Shown: positions 8,878 to 21,348, counted from the stretch's first letter. The stretch: DNA of 64,000 bases from an uncultured Corynebacterium sp. (GCF_946223165.1 NZ_CAMIBP010000004.1:65338-129337), one strand, 5' to 3'. A program made the numbers and translations. Notes: a model not told the origin generated them from the sequence alone.

Positions 8878-10263
8878 ATGCAGCGCTGGGTCTTACACAT
8901 CGACATGGACGCGTTCTTCGCGTCCGTCGAGCAGCTCACCCGGCCGACGCTGCGGGGCCGCCCCGTGCTCGTCGGCGGGCTGGGCGGTCGTGGCGTCGTG
9001 GCCGGTGCCTCTTACGAGGCCCGCGCTTTCGGCGCCCATTCGGCCATGCCCATGTATCGGGCCCAGCAGCTCATCGGCCCCCGCGGCGTCGTGGTGCGGC
9101 CCCGCTTCAGCGTGTACAAGATGGCTTCGCGGCGCGTCTTCGAGGTGTTGGCCTCGCGCGTCGACGTCATCGAGCAGCTCTCCATCGACGAGGGCTTCAT
9201 GGAGCCGCCCGACCTCGTCGGCGCCGGGCCAGAGGAAGTTCTGGCTTGGGCCACCGAGACGCGCGAGCTCATCCGCCGCGAGACGGGCCTGCCCAGCTCC
9301 ATTGGGGCGGGCTCGGGCAAGCAATTCGCCAAGATCGGCTCGGGCGAGGCAAAGCCGGACGGGACGTTTGTCATTCCCGCCGCCGAGGAGCTGGACATGC
9401 TGCACCCGCTCGGCGTCGGCAAGCTGTGGGGCGTGGGACCGGTCACCGCCGCCAAGCTCAAGTCCATCGGTGTGGAGACCATCGGCGATCTGGCAGCCAT
9501 GAGCCAGAAAGAGGTGGAGATCTCCATCGGCTCGACGGTGGGGCTGTCTCTGTGGCAGATGGCGCGCGGCATCGACGAGCGCCCGGTGGCACCGCGCGCG
9601 GTAGCCAAGCAAATCTCGCAGGAGCACACCTATCCGCAGGATCTCGTCACCGTGGATGAGGTGGATGCTGCCATCGAGCGGGCGGCGAGCGGGGCGCACG
9701 CGCGCTTGCTCAAGGACGGTCGCGGTGCGCGGACAGTGACGGTAAAGCTGCGCATGGCAGATTTTCATATCGAATCCCGCTCGGCCACGCTGGCGTACGC
9801 CACGGACGATCCGGAGACCCTCAAGGCTACGGCCTACAAGCTGGCCCGCTACCCGGATGAGCTGGGCCCTATCCGCCTGGTGGGGGTGAGCTACTCGGGT
9901 CTCGAAGTCGCCCGCCAGGACGTCCTCTTTCCGGAGCTGGATCAGGTCAAGGTGCGGCACGTCCCGGACTATGATTACGAGCCCGGGGTGAGCGACGGCA
10001 TCGTCGAGCCCCGCGTCGAGGTCCACGTGGAGGACGCAGTCGCGGAGACGTGGGTACCCACCCAGGACGTCGAGCACGAGGAGTTCGGCCACGGCTGGGT
10101 GCAGGGCACCGGGCATGGCGTGGTGAGCGTGCGCTTCGAGACGCGGGAGACGGGGCCGGGTGCGACGAAGTCCTTCGCCGTCGACGATCCCGCGCTGCGC
10201 CCCGGTGACCCGTTGGCCAGCCTCGCGTGGGACGACTGGCTGGCCGCGCGCGAGGAGGACTAG
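8878..10263 (+). CDS. dinB: DNA polymerase IV (Y-family translesion polymerase)
   Basis: 461 residues. The palm motif HIDMDAFFASVEQ at residues 7-19 supplies the first catalytic Asp, and LSIDEGF supplies the second acidic pair. Fingers, helix-hairpin-helix thumb (GVGKLWGVGPVTAAKL) and little-finger domains follow, plus a C-terminal extension of about 100 residues common in corynebacterial DinB. It bypasses DNA lesions and is error-prone. TAAAAT (8865-8870) ends 7 nt before the ATG, so the transcript may be leaderless. There is no LexA box of the form CGAAC-N4-GTTCG upstream, so SOS control is not evident. Its stop overlaps the convergent asparaginase stop by 4 bp. Confidence 0.92.
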   Translation: MQRWVLHIDMDAFFASVEQLTRPTLRGRPVLVGGLGGRGVVAGASYEARAFGAHSAMPMYRAQQLIGPRGVVVRPRFSVYKMASRRVFEVLASRVDVIEQLSIDEGFMEPPDLVGAGPEEVLAWATETRELIRRETGLPSSIGAGSGKQFAKIGSGEAKPDGTFVIPAAEELDMLHPLGVGKLWGVGPVTAAKLKSIGVETIGDLAAMSQKEVEISIGSTVGLSLWQMARGIDERPVAPRAVAKQISQEHTYPQDLVTVDEVDAAIERAASGAHARLLKDGRGARTVTVKLRMADFHIESRSATLAYATDDPETLKATAYKLARYPDELGPIRLVGVSYSGLEVARQDVLFPELDQVKVRHVPDYDYEPGVSDGIVEPRVEVHVEDAVAETWVPTQDVEHEEFGHGWVQGTGHGVVSVRFETRETGPGATKSFAVDDPALRPGDPLASLAWDDWLAAREED

Positions 10264-11138
10264 AAGAACTCGTGGAGGTCGATGCCTGTGGCCAGCGATG
10301 CCGCGAGTACGATGCGGGCCTGGCCCGCGTGCAGGACGCCCGCGCCGACGACGCCGGCCGCTTCGAGGGTCTTTCCGCCGCCCGGGCCGCCATAAATCAT
10401 GTTCACCGGGCCGTTGGGGACGCGCGTGGTGAGCAGGACGGGGGTTCCGCCTTGAACGGCGTCGATAATGCCTTCGGCCATCTCGGGGCTGACGTTGCCC
10501 GCGCCCATACCCTTGACGACGATGCCCTGGAAACCGGCGCGCACGGCGCCGTCGATGGCACAGCGCGGCGCGCCCGGGTAGGCCACACAGATGGTGACCT
10601 TCTGATCCGCGAGCTTGACGCGGGGCAGCGGAACGACCTCGGGGAAGTCGGCCTCGGCGGCGCTAAAGGCCTGCAGTGCCGTGGTGTGCTCCTTACGGGC
10701 GCCCCACGCAGGGGTGGTGATACCGCCGAATTGGAGGAGGACACCGACGCCCTTCGCCTTAAGCGCAGCGCGCAGGTTGTCCGGCCCGTCCGGCTCGGGA
10801 TCGTCGAAGGGGCGCTGTGCACCGGTGAGCACCACGGGGGTGAGAGACTGATGGAACAGGGACAACGCCATGGCGGTCTCCTCGAGGGAGTCGGTGCCGT
10901 GGGTGATGATGATGCGGTCAACGTCCGGTTCGTTGCTCAGCTCCTCGACGAGTTCGATGAGCTCGTCGAGGTCCTCGAGGCGAATGGCCGTGGAGTCGAG
11001 CCGGCGGAAGTCAATGGCGCGGACCGGCTCATCGAGGAGGGCAGCGAGATCGGCCGCGGTCTTGGTGGGAACGAGGGCACCCAACTCGTCATGGGTGCAG
11101 GCGATAGTGCCGCCGGTGGCGATGAGAACTGTTGACAT
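10260..11138 (-). CDS. L-asparaginase
   Basis: 292 residues. Both catalytic signatures are present: ATGGTIA (7-13, nucleophile Thr in the GGT triplet) and THGTDS (79-84) with the second Thr and the Asp of the triad. It hydrolyses asparagine to aspartate and ammonia. No signal peptide, so it is probably the cytoplasmic form. The ATG at 11138 follows TAATAT by 7 nt, so the gene is likely leaderless; an upstream in-frame start at 11171 would overlap this promoter. Single gene, convergent with dinB. Confidence 0.88.
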   Translation of the reverse strand: MSTVLIATGGTIACTHDELGALVPTKTAADLAALLDEPVRAIDFRRLDSTAIRLEDLDELIELVEELSNEPDVDRIIITHGTDSLEETAMALSLFHQSLTPVVLTGAQRPFDDPEPDGPDNLRAALKAKGVGVLLQFGGITTPAWGARKEHTTALQAFSAAEADFPEVVPLPRVKLADQKVTICVAYPGAPRCAIDGAVRAGFQGIVVKGMGAGNVSPEMAEGIIDAVQGGTPVLLTTRVPNGPVNMIYGGPGGGKTLEAAGVVGAGVLHAGQARIVLAASLATGIDLHEFF

Positions 11139-11307
11139 GGCCACCATATTAACGCACGCGTGAGGTCTCAACAGTCACGATGCAAATAGCTATACGCGCC
11201 GGAGTCGTGTCCGGAATATGGGCAGCCTGCGGGTAGTGTGTGGGTAGACATCCGGGGATATCCCTGTGCGCCACGCATGCCGCGCCACACTAATCGAAGG
11301 AGAAATC

Positions 11308-11919
11308 GTGAAGTTGAACAAGCTGGGTGCCGCCCTCATGGCCGTGTCCGCTGCCGCCGCCCTTGCCGCCTGTTCGTCGGATTCCGACTCGGGCAGCTCG
11401 GCGGACTCCACCGGCGCCTCGTCCGCGGCCGGCTCTGGTGCTTCTACTGCGGTTGCCTCGTCCGATACAGCTACGGCGCCGACTCTGCCGTCCGCGGCGG
11501 ATCTCAACGCCGTGCTGGAGAAGGCCACCGATCCGACGGCACCGATTGAGGAGAAGACCGCCACCGTCCAGGGCGGTGAGACCGTTCCGGAGCTCTTCGA
11601 CGTCATGGCGGCGTCGAAGTCCGAGTCTGGCGCTACCTTCCAGGTTGTCGACCCGGTGCTGCCGGGTTACACGCCTGACTCCGTGCTCGCTACCGTGATG
11701 TTCTCCGTGCCGGAGCAGCCGGAGCAGACTGCGGACAACGTCGAGTTTGTCTACGAGGATGGCCAGTGGAAGCTCGCTCAGTCGTGGGCATGCATCCTCA
11801 TCACCAACACCGTGGCGCCGGAGCAGGTGCCGGAGATGTGCGCCGCGCAGGCCACCCCGGCGGGCGGTGCCGCTGCACCGGCTGGCGATACCGCCGCTGA
11901 AGCCCCGGCCGCGCACTAG
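11308..11919 (+). CDS. MTB12-like secreted lipoprotein
   Basis: About 203 residues. GTG start at 11308 with GAAGGAG upstream. Lipoprotein signal with lipobox LAAC, then a long Ser/Asp/Ala linker. The folded part begins at PSAADLNAVLEKATDPTAP and ends with the NVEFVYEDGQWKLAQSWAC segment. This resembles the mycobacterial low-molecular-weight antigen MTB12/Cfp2 family ('A-LQ-LL--LT-P-----K', then 'V-FV-----WKLS'). Function unknown; it is presumably anchored on the outer face of the membrane. A hairpin follows directly. Confidence 0.65.
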   Translation: MKLNKLGAALMAVSAAAALAACSSDSDSGSSADSTGASSAAGSGASTAVASSDTATAPTLPSAADLNAVLEKATDPTAPIEEKTATVQGGETVPELFDVMAASKSESGATFQVVDPVLPGYTPDSVLATVMFSVPEQPEQTADNVEFVYEDGQWKLAQSWACILITNTVAPEQVPEMCAAQATPAGGAAAPAGDTAAEAPAAH

Positions 11920-11934
11920 CCTGTCGCGCGCGGC

Positions 11935-11953
11935 CGCGGGCGACAAGCCCGCG
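11935..11953. terminator. Bidirectional hairpin between convergent lipoprotein genes
   Basis: CGCGGGC (11935-11941), loop GACAA, GCCCGCG (11947-11953): a perfect 7-bp GC stem in the 36-bp gap between two convergent genes. Confidence 0.5.
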
Positions 11954-11955
11954 CG

Positions 11956-12942
11956 CTAGCTCGGGCTGAAGCGCAGCCCCGTTTCCGTCGTCTGCACCAC
12001 GCGGACGGCGGAATCTTTTTGCCCGTAGACCACGACCGTGTCAATGTCGACTGAGCCCGCCGTGGGCAGCGGGCGCCCCAGGTCGACGGTGAGCGAGCCA
12101 TTCGTCGTTGACGTCGCGGACTGCACGTCCAGCGTCTCGCCCGCGGCGGCATCGGAGGCTGTCGCAGCCGTGGCAGCAGCGGCCGTGGCGCCTGCGGCGC
12201 CCGCCTGATCCAGCGACAGCGCTCCCAGGGAGGGCCGCTGCTGCACGTCCACGTCGAGTTCGACCGTGTCGCCGTCGATCTTCGTCACCGTGTACGTCGC
12301 CGTCTGCAACAGCGTGTCGTCACCGGTGACGCGCGAGTCCACCGTCCAGCTCGCCCCGTGGCCCACGGCGTCGGTGGGGAAGACCACCGGCAGGGACACC
12401 AGGTGCAGGATCGCCTGCTCCACGGCGGCGCGGGCCTCGTCGGTGGCGCCCTGCGGGGCGGCGAGGCGCAGGGACGACACCTGCCCGGAATCGTCCGCGC
12501 GCCAGCCGAATTGGAACCCCTCGCCCGAGGAGATGTCGGTACCCGAGGAGTATTGGGGCACGCCGGCGGTGAAGAAGGCGTTGCGGGTGGCCTCGACTTG
12601 GCCCTCCGTCGCGGCGGAGGCCACGGAAACCTCCGCGCTCAGCGGCAGCGTCGTGGTGGTTTCGTCCATGGTGGAGGACCGGAAACCATCGACAGCCTCG
12701 GCCTTGACGACGTCCTGGGCGAAGCCCTCCGTCACGGCCACCGTGACCTCTTGGGACTGTCCGATGTCGGAGTACGCGAGCACGCGCTTGTCCCCGTCGC
12801 CGGCGCTGACGAGGGTGACGCGCGGGGCATCGACGTCCAGCCCGACCGCCTGCTCGACCGCTGGTCCCGGGGTCTCGTGCTCGCAGGCGGACAGGGCGAG
12901 CGCGCACGCGAGGGCGGCGCCTAAGGCAACAACACGATTCAC
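11956..12942 (-). CDS. Lipoprotein of unknown function
   Basis: About 328 residues. A lipoprotein signal ends in lipobox LSAC, followed by a mostly beta-strand exported domain with no motif I recognise. An Ala-rich low-complexity stretch (AGAAGATAAAATAATASDAA) lies near residue 250, after which the sequence resumes as strands. I prefer GTG at 12942, which places the basic N-terminus directly before the hydrophobic core; an in-frame TTG lies at 12951. It is divergent from lspA, the peptidase that matures such lipoproteins, but that adjacency may be chance. Confidence 0.6.
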   Translation of the reverse strand: MNRVVALGAALACALALSACEHETPGPAVEQAVGLDVDAPRVTLVSAGDGDKRVLAYSDIGQSQEVTVAVTEGFAQDVVKAEAVDGFRSSTMDETTTTLPLSAEVSVASAATEGQVEATRNAFFTAGVPQYSSGTDISSGEGFQFGWRADDSGQVSSLRLAAPQGATDEARAAVEQAILHLVSLPVVFPTDAVGHGASWTVDSRVTGDDTLLQTATYTVTKIDGDTVELDVDVQQRPSLGALSLDQAGAAGATAAAATAATASDAAAGETLDVQSATSTTNGSLTVDLGRPLPTAGSVDIDTVVVYGQKDSAVRVVQTTETGLRFSPS

Positions 12943-12983
12943 GCATTCCAAAATACCCGACCCCTATCTCTACAATGGTTCGG

Positions 12984-13490
12984 GTGAGTCAGACAGCGAA
13001 AAGATACGTGGGCCTCATGGCGGCGATTGTCGTCGGCGTGGCGGTCCTGGACCAGGCCACGAAGCAGCTTATGCTTTCCCTCCTCACGGAGGGCGAGCCG
13101 CTCTACATCATCGGCCATTGGTTCCGCTTCTACCTGCTGTTTAATCCGGGCGCCGCGTTCTCCATGGGTGGGGAGGGGTCGACCTGGCTGTTTACCACCA
13201 TTCAGCTGCTGTTCGTCGTGGGCGCGGCGATTGCTGCCCCGCGGATTACGGATCGCGGCCAGGCCATTGGGCTGGCCATGATTGCCGGCGGCGCGCTGGG
13301 GAACCTGACCGACCGACTCTTCCGCGCCCCGGGTTTTTGGTTTGGGCACGTTGTTGACTTCATCTCCGTGGGCGACTTCGCCGTGTTCAACATCGCTGAC
13401 GCCTCGATCACCTGCGGCGTTTTAGTCTTTGTGGTGTTTATGTTCCTGGCCGATCGCCGCGAGGAGGGCGTCAGTGCGCGAGAGTCGTAG
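12984..13490 (+). CDS. lspA: Signal peptidase II (lipoprotein signal peptidase)
   Basis: 168 residues with four membrane helices. The two catalytic aspartates are in GNLTDRLFR and in VVDFISVGDFAVFNIADASI. It cleaves the signal peptide of diacylglyceryl-modified prolipoproteins, the step after Lgt (encoded at about 47.4 kb). TACAAT (12971-12976) lies 7 nt before the GTG at 12984, indicating a leaderless start there. The ATG at 12975 is in frame but overlaps the -10 box. The gene overlaps the following pseudouridine synthase by 17 bp, a common lspA-rlu pairing. Confidence 0.92.
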   Translation: MSQTAKRYVGLMAAIVVGVAVLDQATKQLMLSLLTEGEPLYIIGHWFRFYLLFNPGAAFSMGGEGSTWLFTTIQLLFVVGAAIAAPRITDRGQAIGLAMIAGGALGNLTDRLFRAPGFWFGHVVDFISVGDFAVFNIADASITCGVLVFVVFMFLADRREEGVSARES

Positions 13491-14397
13491 GCTACCCGTT
13501 CCCGAGGGGCTCGAGGGCATGCGTGCCGATGCTGCCCTGGCCAAGCTCCTGGGCATCTCCCGCGCCAAGGCGGCCACGCTCTGCGACGACGGTGATGTCG
13601 AGGTCGAAGGCCTCGCCGTGTCGAAGTCCGATCGCGTCGCGGCCGGCGGCTGGGTTGACGTCATGATGCCCGCGCCGGAGGAGCCGCTCATTCCCAAGGA
13701 GGAATTGGTGGAGGGCATGGACGTCCTCTACTCAGACCAGGACATCATCTGCGTCCACAAGCCAGTGGGCGTGGCCGCGCATCCGACGTTGGGCTGGGAG
13801 GGGCCGACGGTCATCGGCGGCTTGCGCGCCGCTGGCTATCAGCTGGCCGATGCCGGCCCGACCGAGCGCAAGGGCATCGTGCACCGCCTCGACGTGGGCA
13901 CCTCCGGCGTCATGGTCGTCGCCGCCTCCGAGCGCGCCTACTCGCAGCTTAAGCAGGCGTTTAAGGAGCGGACCATCGATAAGACCTACCACGCTGTGGT
14001 CCAGGGGCTGCCGGATCCGATTGAGGGCACCATCGATGCGCCCATCGGCAGGCACCCGTCCTCCGGCTGGAAGTTCGCGGTCGTCGACGACGGCAAGCAT
14101 GCCGTGACGCACTACACACTGCTCGAGGCCTTCCGTGAGGCCTCCCTGTTAGAGGTGCATTTGGAGACCGGCCGCACCCACCAGATCCGCGTCCACATGT
14201 CCGCCACGGGGCATCCGTGCGTGGGCGACCCGATGTATGGCTGCGACCCCAACCTGGCCAAGCGCGTCGGGCTCATCCGCCAGTGGCTGCACGCGGTGTC
14301 CCTGGGATTCACCCATCCGGGCACAGGCAAGTACTTCGAGGTCACCGCGCCGTACCCGGAGGATCTGCAGCACGCCCTCGAGGTGCTGCGCGGATGA
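13474..14397 (+). CDS. RluA/RluD-family 23S rRNA pseudouridine synthase
   Basis: 307 residues. An N-terminal S4-like RNA-binding domain (RADAALAKLLGISRAKAATL) is followed by the pseudouridine synthase domain. The catalytic Asp is in the HRLDVGTSGVMV motif, and the C-terminal GRTHQIRVHM motif is intact. It isomerises uridines in 23S rRNA. Its GTG start lies inside the end of lspA (17-bp overlap) and its stop overlaps the next ATG as ATGA, so lspA, this gene and the next are co-translated. Exact position specificity (RluD or another member) cannot be settled here. Confidence 0.88.
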   Translation: MRESRRLPVPEGLEGMRADAALAKLLGISRAKAATLCDDGDVEVEGLAVSKSDRVAAGGWVDVMMPAPEEPLIPKEELVEGMDVLYSDQDIICVHKPVGVAAHPTLGWEGPTVIGGLRAAGYQLADAGPTERKGIVHRLDVGTSGVMVVAASERAYSQLKQAFKERTIDKTYHAVVQGLPDPIEGTIDAPIGRHPSSGWKFAVVDDGKHAVTHYTLLEAFREASLLEVHLETGRTHQIRVHMSATGHPCVGDPMYGCDPNLAKRVGLIRQWLHAVSLGFTHPGTGKYFEVTAPYPEDLQHALEVLRG

Positions 14398-14954
14398 CGA
14401 AATACGAGGTGCGGCGCTGGGGCGCGGGGCTCGTGGTGTTCCTCCTCGTGCTCCTAGGCTTTGGCGTCTTCGGCGATCGCAGCGTGACCGCGGTTCAGGG
14501 GGACCAGCTGGGACCCGAGAGCGAGGAGACCCGCGCGGACTACCTGGACCGAGCCGCGGCGTCGCTCGCCGAGGCTGACGATGCCGCCTACGCCATGGTC
14601 TCCTTCGCGTATCCGTTGCCGCCTGCCGAGGCCGCGGCGGCGGTCGACGGGGTCGCGCGCGTCGACGCGATGATCGTCGGCAGCGCCAGCGCTGTGCCGC
14701 TGCCCGAACCCACCGCGGGGCGCACCCGCGCCGACGTGTTTCTTGCGGAGTTTGAGCGCATCAACGCGGGCCTGCTGCAGGGCAACGGGGGCGTGAGTGT
14801 GCCGGAGACCCTGACCGCGGTCGTGGTCCACGATTCCGGCGACGTGCTCCGCGATATCGCCGGGCGCCGCGGGGTGGCCGCGGTCGAGGTGGCGCCTGCC
14901 GATGCCGCCTGGGGCTCCTTCGGTATCCGGCCGTTGGCCGCCCTGGAGGCCTGA
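14394..14954 (+). CDS. Hypothetical membrane-anchored protein
   Basis: 186 residues. One N-terminal hydrophobic helix (VVFLLVLLGFGVFG) after a short basic start, then an extracytoplasmic domain rich in Ala, Asp and Glu, with no motif I recognise. The ATG overlaps the stop of the pseudouridine synthase gene (ATGA), so it belongs to the lspA operon. Function unknown; operon position gives no strong clue. Confidence 0.65.
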   Translation: MTKYEVRRWGAGLVVFLLVLLGFGVFGDRSVTAVQGDQLGPESEETRADYLDRAAASLAEADDAAYAMVSFAYPLPPAEAAAAVDGVARVDAMIVGSASAVPLPEPTAGRTRADVFLAEFERINAGLLQGNGGVSVPETLTAVVVHDSGDVLRDIAGRRGVAAVEVAPADAAWGSFGIRPLAALEA

Positions 14955-14967
14955 GTAGGGTGGCCGT

Positions 14968-15219
14968 ATGAAGAATTTCTCGACGTGGCCGGGAAACTAC
15001 ACGTTTGGTTACATCTGCGCCTGGGCGGCGCTGGTTGTCGGCGCGGGCTTGCTGCTGTCGACCGTGCTGCTGGGACGCCCCGCCCTCGATGCCGTCATGG
15101 GCGGGCTTGTGGCAGCCGGCGGCGCTGTGCTCGTCGTTGCGATGCCGGGCTGGGCTCTCGATGCCCAGGAGGAAGAGGCTGCCCGGCGGCGGGCGCGAGA
15201 GGCTCGGCGCGGGGAGTAG
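14968..15219 (+). CDS. Small two-helix membrane protein
   Basis: 83 residues: short polar start, two hydrophobic helices (about residues 13-35 and 40-60), then a highly charged Glu/Arg tail. TAGGGT lies 6 nt before the ATG, so it may be leaderless. Resembles small actinobacterial membrane proteins of the SPW/DUF type only in architecture. Convergent with rarD, 3 bp apart. Confidence 0.55.
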   Translation: MKNFSTWPGNYTFGYICAWAALVVGAGLLLSTVLLGRPALDAVMGGLVAAGGAVLVVAMPGWALDAQEEEAARRRAREARRGE

Positions 15220-15222
15220 GTG

Positions 15223-16104
15223 CTAAAGCGCGTCCCGCCGGCGGCGCAGCTTGCGATTCTCGGCGCCAAGGCGGATGAGATCGCCGAAATAGATGAAGGC
15301 CGAGACACCGATGATGGCAAAGCCAATCCAGCGGTGCACGGAGAAGTGCTCGTTGTTGACGAAGACCGCGTAGAGCATCTGCATGCACGGGGTCATGTAT
15401 TGCAGCATGCCGATGGTGGACAGCGGCAGCGCCTTGGCGCCCTGGGCGAAGCAGAGCAGCGGCAGCGCGGTGACGAGGCCGGAGGCGATGAGCAACCCGA
15501 TATGCGCCGGGCCCTCCGTGGTAAACGTGCCCTGCCCGGTGGCCCCCAGGTAGCCCAGATACGCCAGCGCGACAGGCAGCATGACGAGGGTCTCCGCGGC
15601 CACGGAGACGGTGGAGGAGACCTTTACCTGTTTCTTGGTGAGGCCGTAGATGCCGAATGATAGGGCAAGCAGGAGTGAGATGTACGGTGCCTGGCCGGTG
15701 AAGAACGTGAGATAGAGGACGGCGACGACGGCAATGAGGACCGCGATGCCCTGCCAGCGGCGCAGCTGCTCCTTGAGGAAGAAGACGCCGAGCGCCACGG
15801 ACACGAGCGGATTGATGAAGTAGCCCAGGGCGGCATCGGCAACATGCCCCGTGTTGACGGCGACGACGTAGGTGCCCCAGTTGACGGTGATGAACACCCC
15901 GGCGGCGGCCAGCCAGCCCCAGGTGCGCTTGTCGATGCCCACCAGCTCGCGCCACGTGCCCGACGCGCCGAGATAGGCCGTGACGAGGACGGCCGTCCAC
16001 ACAATGCGGTGGGCGAGGATCTCCAGCGGGGACGCGGGAAGAAGGAGCGGGAAGAAGGCGGGGAAGAAGCCCCACATGAGATAGGCAGCGACGGTATACA
16101 ACAT
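15223..16104 (-). CDS. rarD: RarD-type EamA transporter
   Basis: 293 residues, ten hydrophobic helices in two EamA repeats. The opening AAYLMWGFFPAFFPLL and the internal ALGYFINPLVSVALGVFFLKEQL are typical of RarD. RarD proteins are assumed exporters; the substrate is unknown. The ATG at 16104 is the first plausible start. Divergent from dnaE across about 96 bp that must hold both promoters. Confidence 0.8.
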   Translation of the reverse strand: MLYTVAAYLMWGFFPAFFPLLLPASPLEILAHRIVWTAVLVTAYLGASGTWRELVGIDKRTWGWLAAAGVFITVNWGTYVVAVNTGHVADAALGYFINPLVSVALGVFFLKEQLRRWQGIAVLIAVVAVLYLTFFTGQAPYISLLLALSFGIYGLTKKQVKVSSTVSVAAETLVMLPVALAYLGYLGATGQGTFTTEGPAHIGLLIASGLVTALPLLCFAQGAKALPLSTIGMLQYMTPCMQMLYAVFVNNEHFSVHRWIGFAIIGVSAFIYFGDLIRLGAENRKLRRRRDAL

Positions 16105-16200
16105 CGGTTGATAAATGTACTCTGTGGCCGCCGCGTAGCCATAGTGCGGGAAGGATTTCTTATCAGGTGGGGCGTTTGACGCGCCCGCTATGATGGCCGC

Positions 16201-19773
<3,573 letters not shown>

Positions 19774-19777
19774 GGTG

Positions 19778-19803
19778 CTCCCGCCGTTCGGCACCGGTGG
19801 GAG
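19778..19803 (+). terminator. Hairpin after dnaE
   Basis: CTCCCGCCG (19778-19786) pairs with CGGTGGGAG (19795-19803), one G-T pair, 8-base loop, starting 4 nt after the dnaE stop. No T-run follows. Confidence 0.45.
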
Positions 19804-19875
19804 ACTGGTGGGAGAACGAGGCGCTGAATAAAAATGCGCCCGGGTGAGTGGCTGGACCAAGGCGGCGGGTTAGGG

Positions 19876-19891
19876 TAGACAGCATAGTCTA
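19876..19891. promoter_or_regulatory. McbR-type operator upstream of first MetE-core gene
   Basis: TAGAC (19876-19880), AGCATA, GTCTA (19887-19891): an exact match to TAGAC-N6-GTCTA, the established binding motif of McbR, the corynebacterial repressor of methionine and cysteine genes. It lies 21 bp before the ATG at 19913, consistent with repression by blocking the promoter. Confidence 0.75.
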
Positions 19892-19912
19892 TTGGGAATG
19901 GAGTTCCGCCCT

Positions 19913-21095
19913 ATGGTCAACAAGATCCGCACCACCCATGTCGGCTCGCTGCCGCGCACGCCCGAACTGCTGGAGGCTAACCTCAAGCGCTCGGCCGGCG
20001 AGATCGGCGACGAGGAGTTCTTCGCCATCCTGGAGAAGGCGGTAGACGAGGTGGTCAAGCGTCAGCCAGACCTCGGCCTCGACATCATCAATGAGGGTGA
20101 GTACGGCCACATCACCTCCGGTGCCGTGGACTACGGTGCATGGTGGAACTACTCCTTCTCCCGTCTGGGTGGCCTGACCATGACGGACAAGGACCGCTGG
20201 GAGGGTGCCGAGGCGGTGCGCTCCGAGCCGGGCAACATCAAGCTCACCTCGTTTATCGATCGCCGCGATCGTCACATCTTCTCCGAGGCCTACAACGACC
20301 CGGAGTCCGGCATCTTCACTGGACGCAAGAAGGTCGCCAACCCGGAGTTCACGGGCCCGATCACCTACATCGGTCAGAAGGACGTTCAAGGACGCCTTGG
20401 CGGCGAACGGGGCATCGGCAGGCTTCGTGGCGGCGCTGTCGCCGGGATCTGCTGCGCGCCTGGGCAATAAGTACTACAAGACGGCCCTGGAGGTCGTGCA
20501 GGCCTGCGGTGAGGCCCTGTCCCACGAGTACAAGGCCATCACGGACGCCGGTTTGACCGTCCAGTTCGACGCGCCGGATCTGGCGGAGGCCTGGGATCAG
20601 ATCAACCCGGAGCCCTCGGTCAAGGATTTCCGGGCCTGGATTCGCGACCGTATCACGGTTCTCAACGACTCCATCAAGGACATTCCGCGCGAGCTGACCC
20701 GCCTGCATATCTGCTGGGGCTCGTGGCATGGTCCGCACTCGACGGATATCCCGTTTGCGGACATCATCGACGAAATTCTGGAGGCCAAGGTGGGCGGCTT
20801 CTCCTTCGAGGGTGCCTCGCCGCGTCATGGGCACGAGTGGCGCGTGTGGCAGGATCATCCGCTGCCGGAGGGCACTGTCATTTACCCGGGCGTGATTTCG
20901 CACTCGACGAACGCCATCGAGCACCCGCGCCTGGTGGCGGATCGTATTATCCAATTCGCCGAGGTTGTGGGTCCGGAGAACGTCATCGCCTCCACGGACT
21001 GCGGCCTGGGCGGCCGTTTGCACCACCAGATTGCGTGGGCGAAGCTGGAGTCGCTGGTTGAGGGCGCGCGCATCGCGTCCGCCGAGCTTTTCTAG
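19913..21095 (+). pseudogene. MetE-core (cobalamin-independent methionine synthase family) gene, frameshifted
   Basis: First of two tandem paralogues. Frame 1 gives KIRTTHVGSLPRT and continues through ITYIGQKDV near 20384; the rest (FKDALAANGASAGFVAALSPG to the end) is in the next frame. Compared with the downstream paralogue, several residues are also missing at the junction, so the event is probably a short out-of-frame deletion. The heptamer AAGGACG occurs on both sides (20378-20384 and 20388-20394). Read as annotated, translation stops at 20470 after about 185 residues, before all zinc ligands. The downstream part still contains LHICWG, SFEGA and DCGLGG. Start ATG 19913 has GGAG 9 nt upstream; operator at 19876. 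Confidence 0.75.
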
Positions 21096-21120
21096 AAGTG
21101 CTCGAGCGCTGACCTGGAGG

Positions 21121-21149
21121 AGGGGCACCCTGACGGGTGTCCCTTTTTT
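21121..21149 (+). terminator. Rho-independent terminator after first MetE-core gene
   Basis: AGGGGCACCC (21121-21130), loop TGAC, GGGTGTCCCT (21135-21144): 10-bp stem with one G-T pair, followed by TTTTT. It separates the two MetE-core genes into distinct transcription units. Confidence 0.88.
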
Positions 21150-21311
21150 GTGTCTGTCGGGGAGCGACACATGCACTAGGAAGGTAACACCTTTAGCTGA
21201 ATATCCTGTCCAAAGGTATGATCTTTAAGGAAAAGTGCCCCGTGATCTGCACCGGACTAGCTCTGAATATAACTCGGTGAAAGTGGGGACGAGCTGCGAG
21301 TTTCTATCCAT

Positions 21312-21331
21312 TCTAGACCGCATAGTCTAGA
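21312..21331. promoter_or_regulatory. McbR-type operator upstream of second MetE-core gene
   Basis: TCTAGAC (21312-21318), CGCATA, GTCTAGA (21325-21331): a perfect 7-bp inverted repeat containing TAGAC-N6-GTCTA. Five of six spacer bases (GCATA) are identical to the operator at 19876. It lies 17 bp before the ATG at 21349. Confidence 0.8.
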
Positions 21332-21348
21332 TAGAAAGGGTTGACACT

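Noticed and set aside
12975..12984. ATG at 12975 as the lspA start
   Set aside because: It overlaps the TACAAT -10 box, which would place the transcript start at the GTG 12984.
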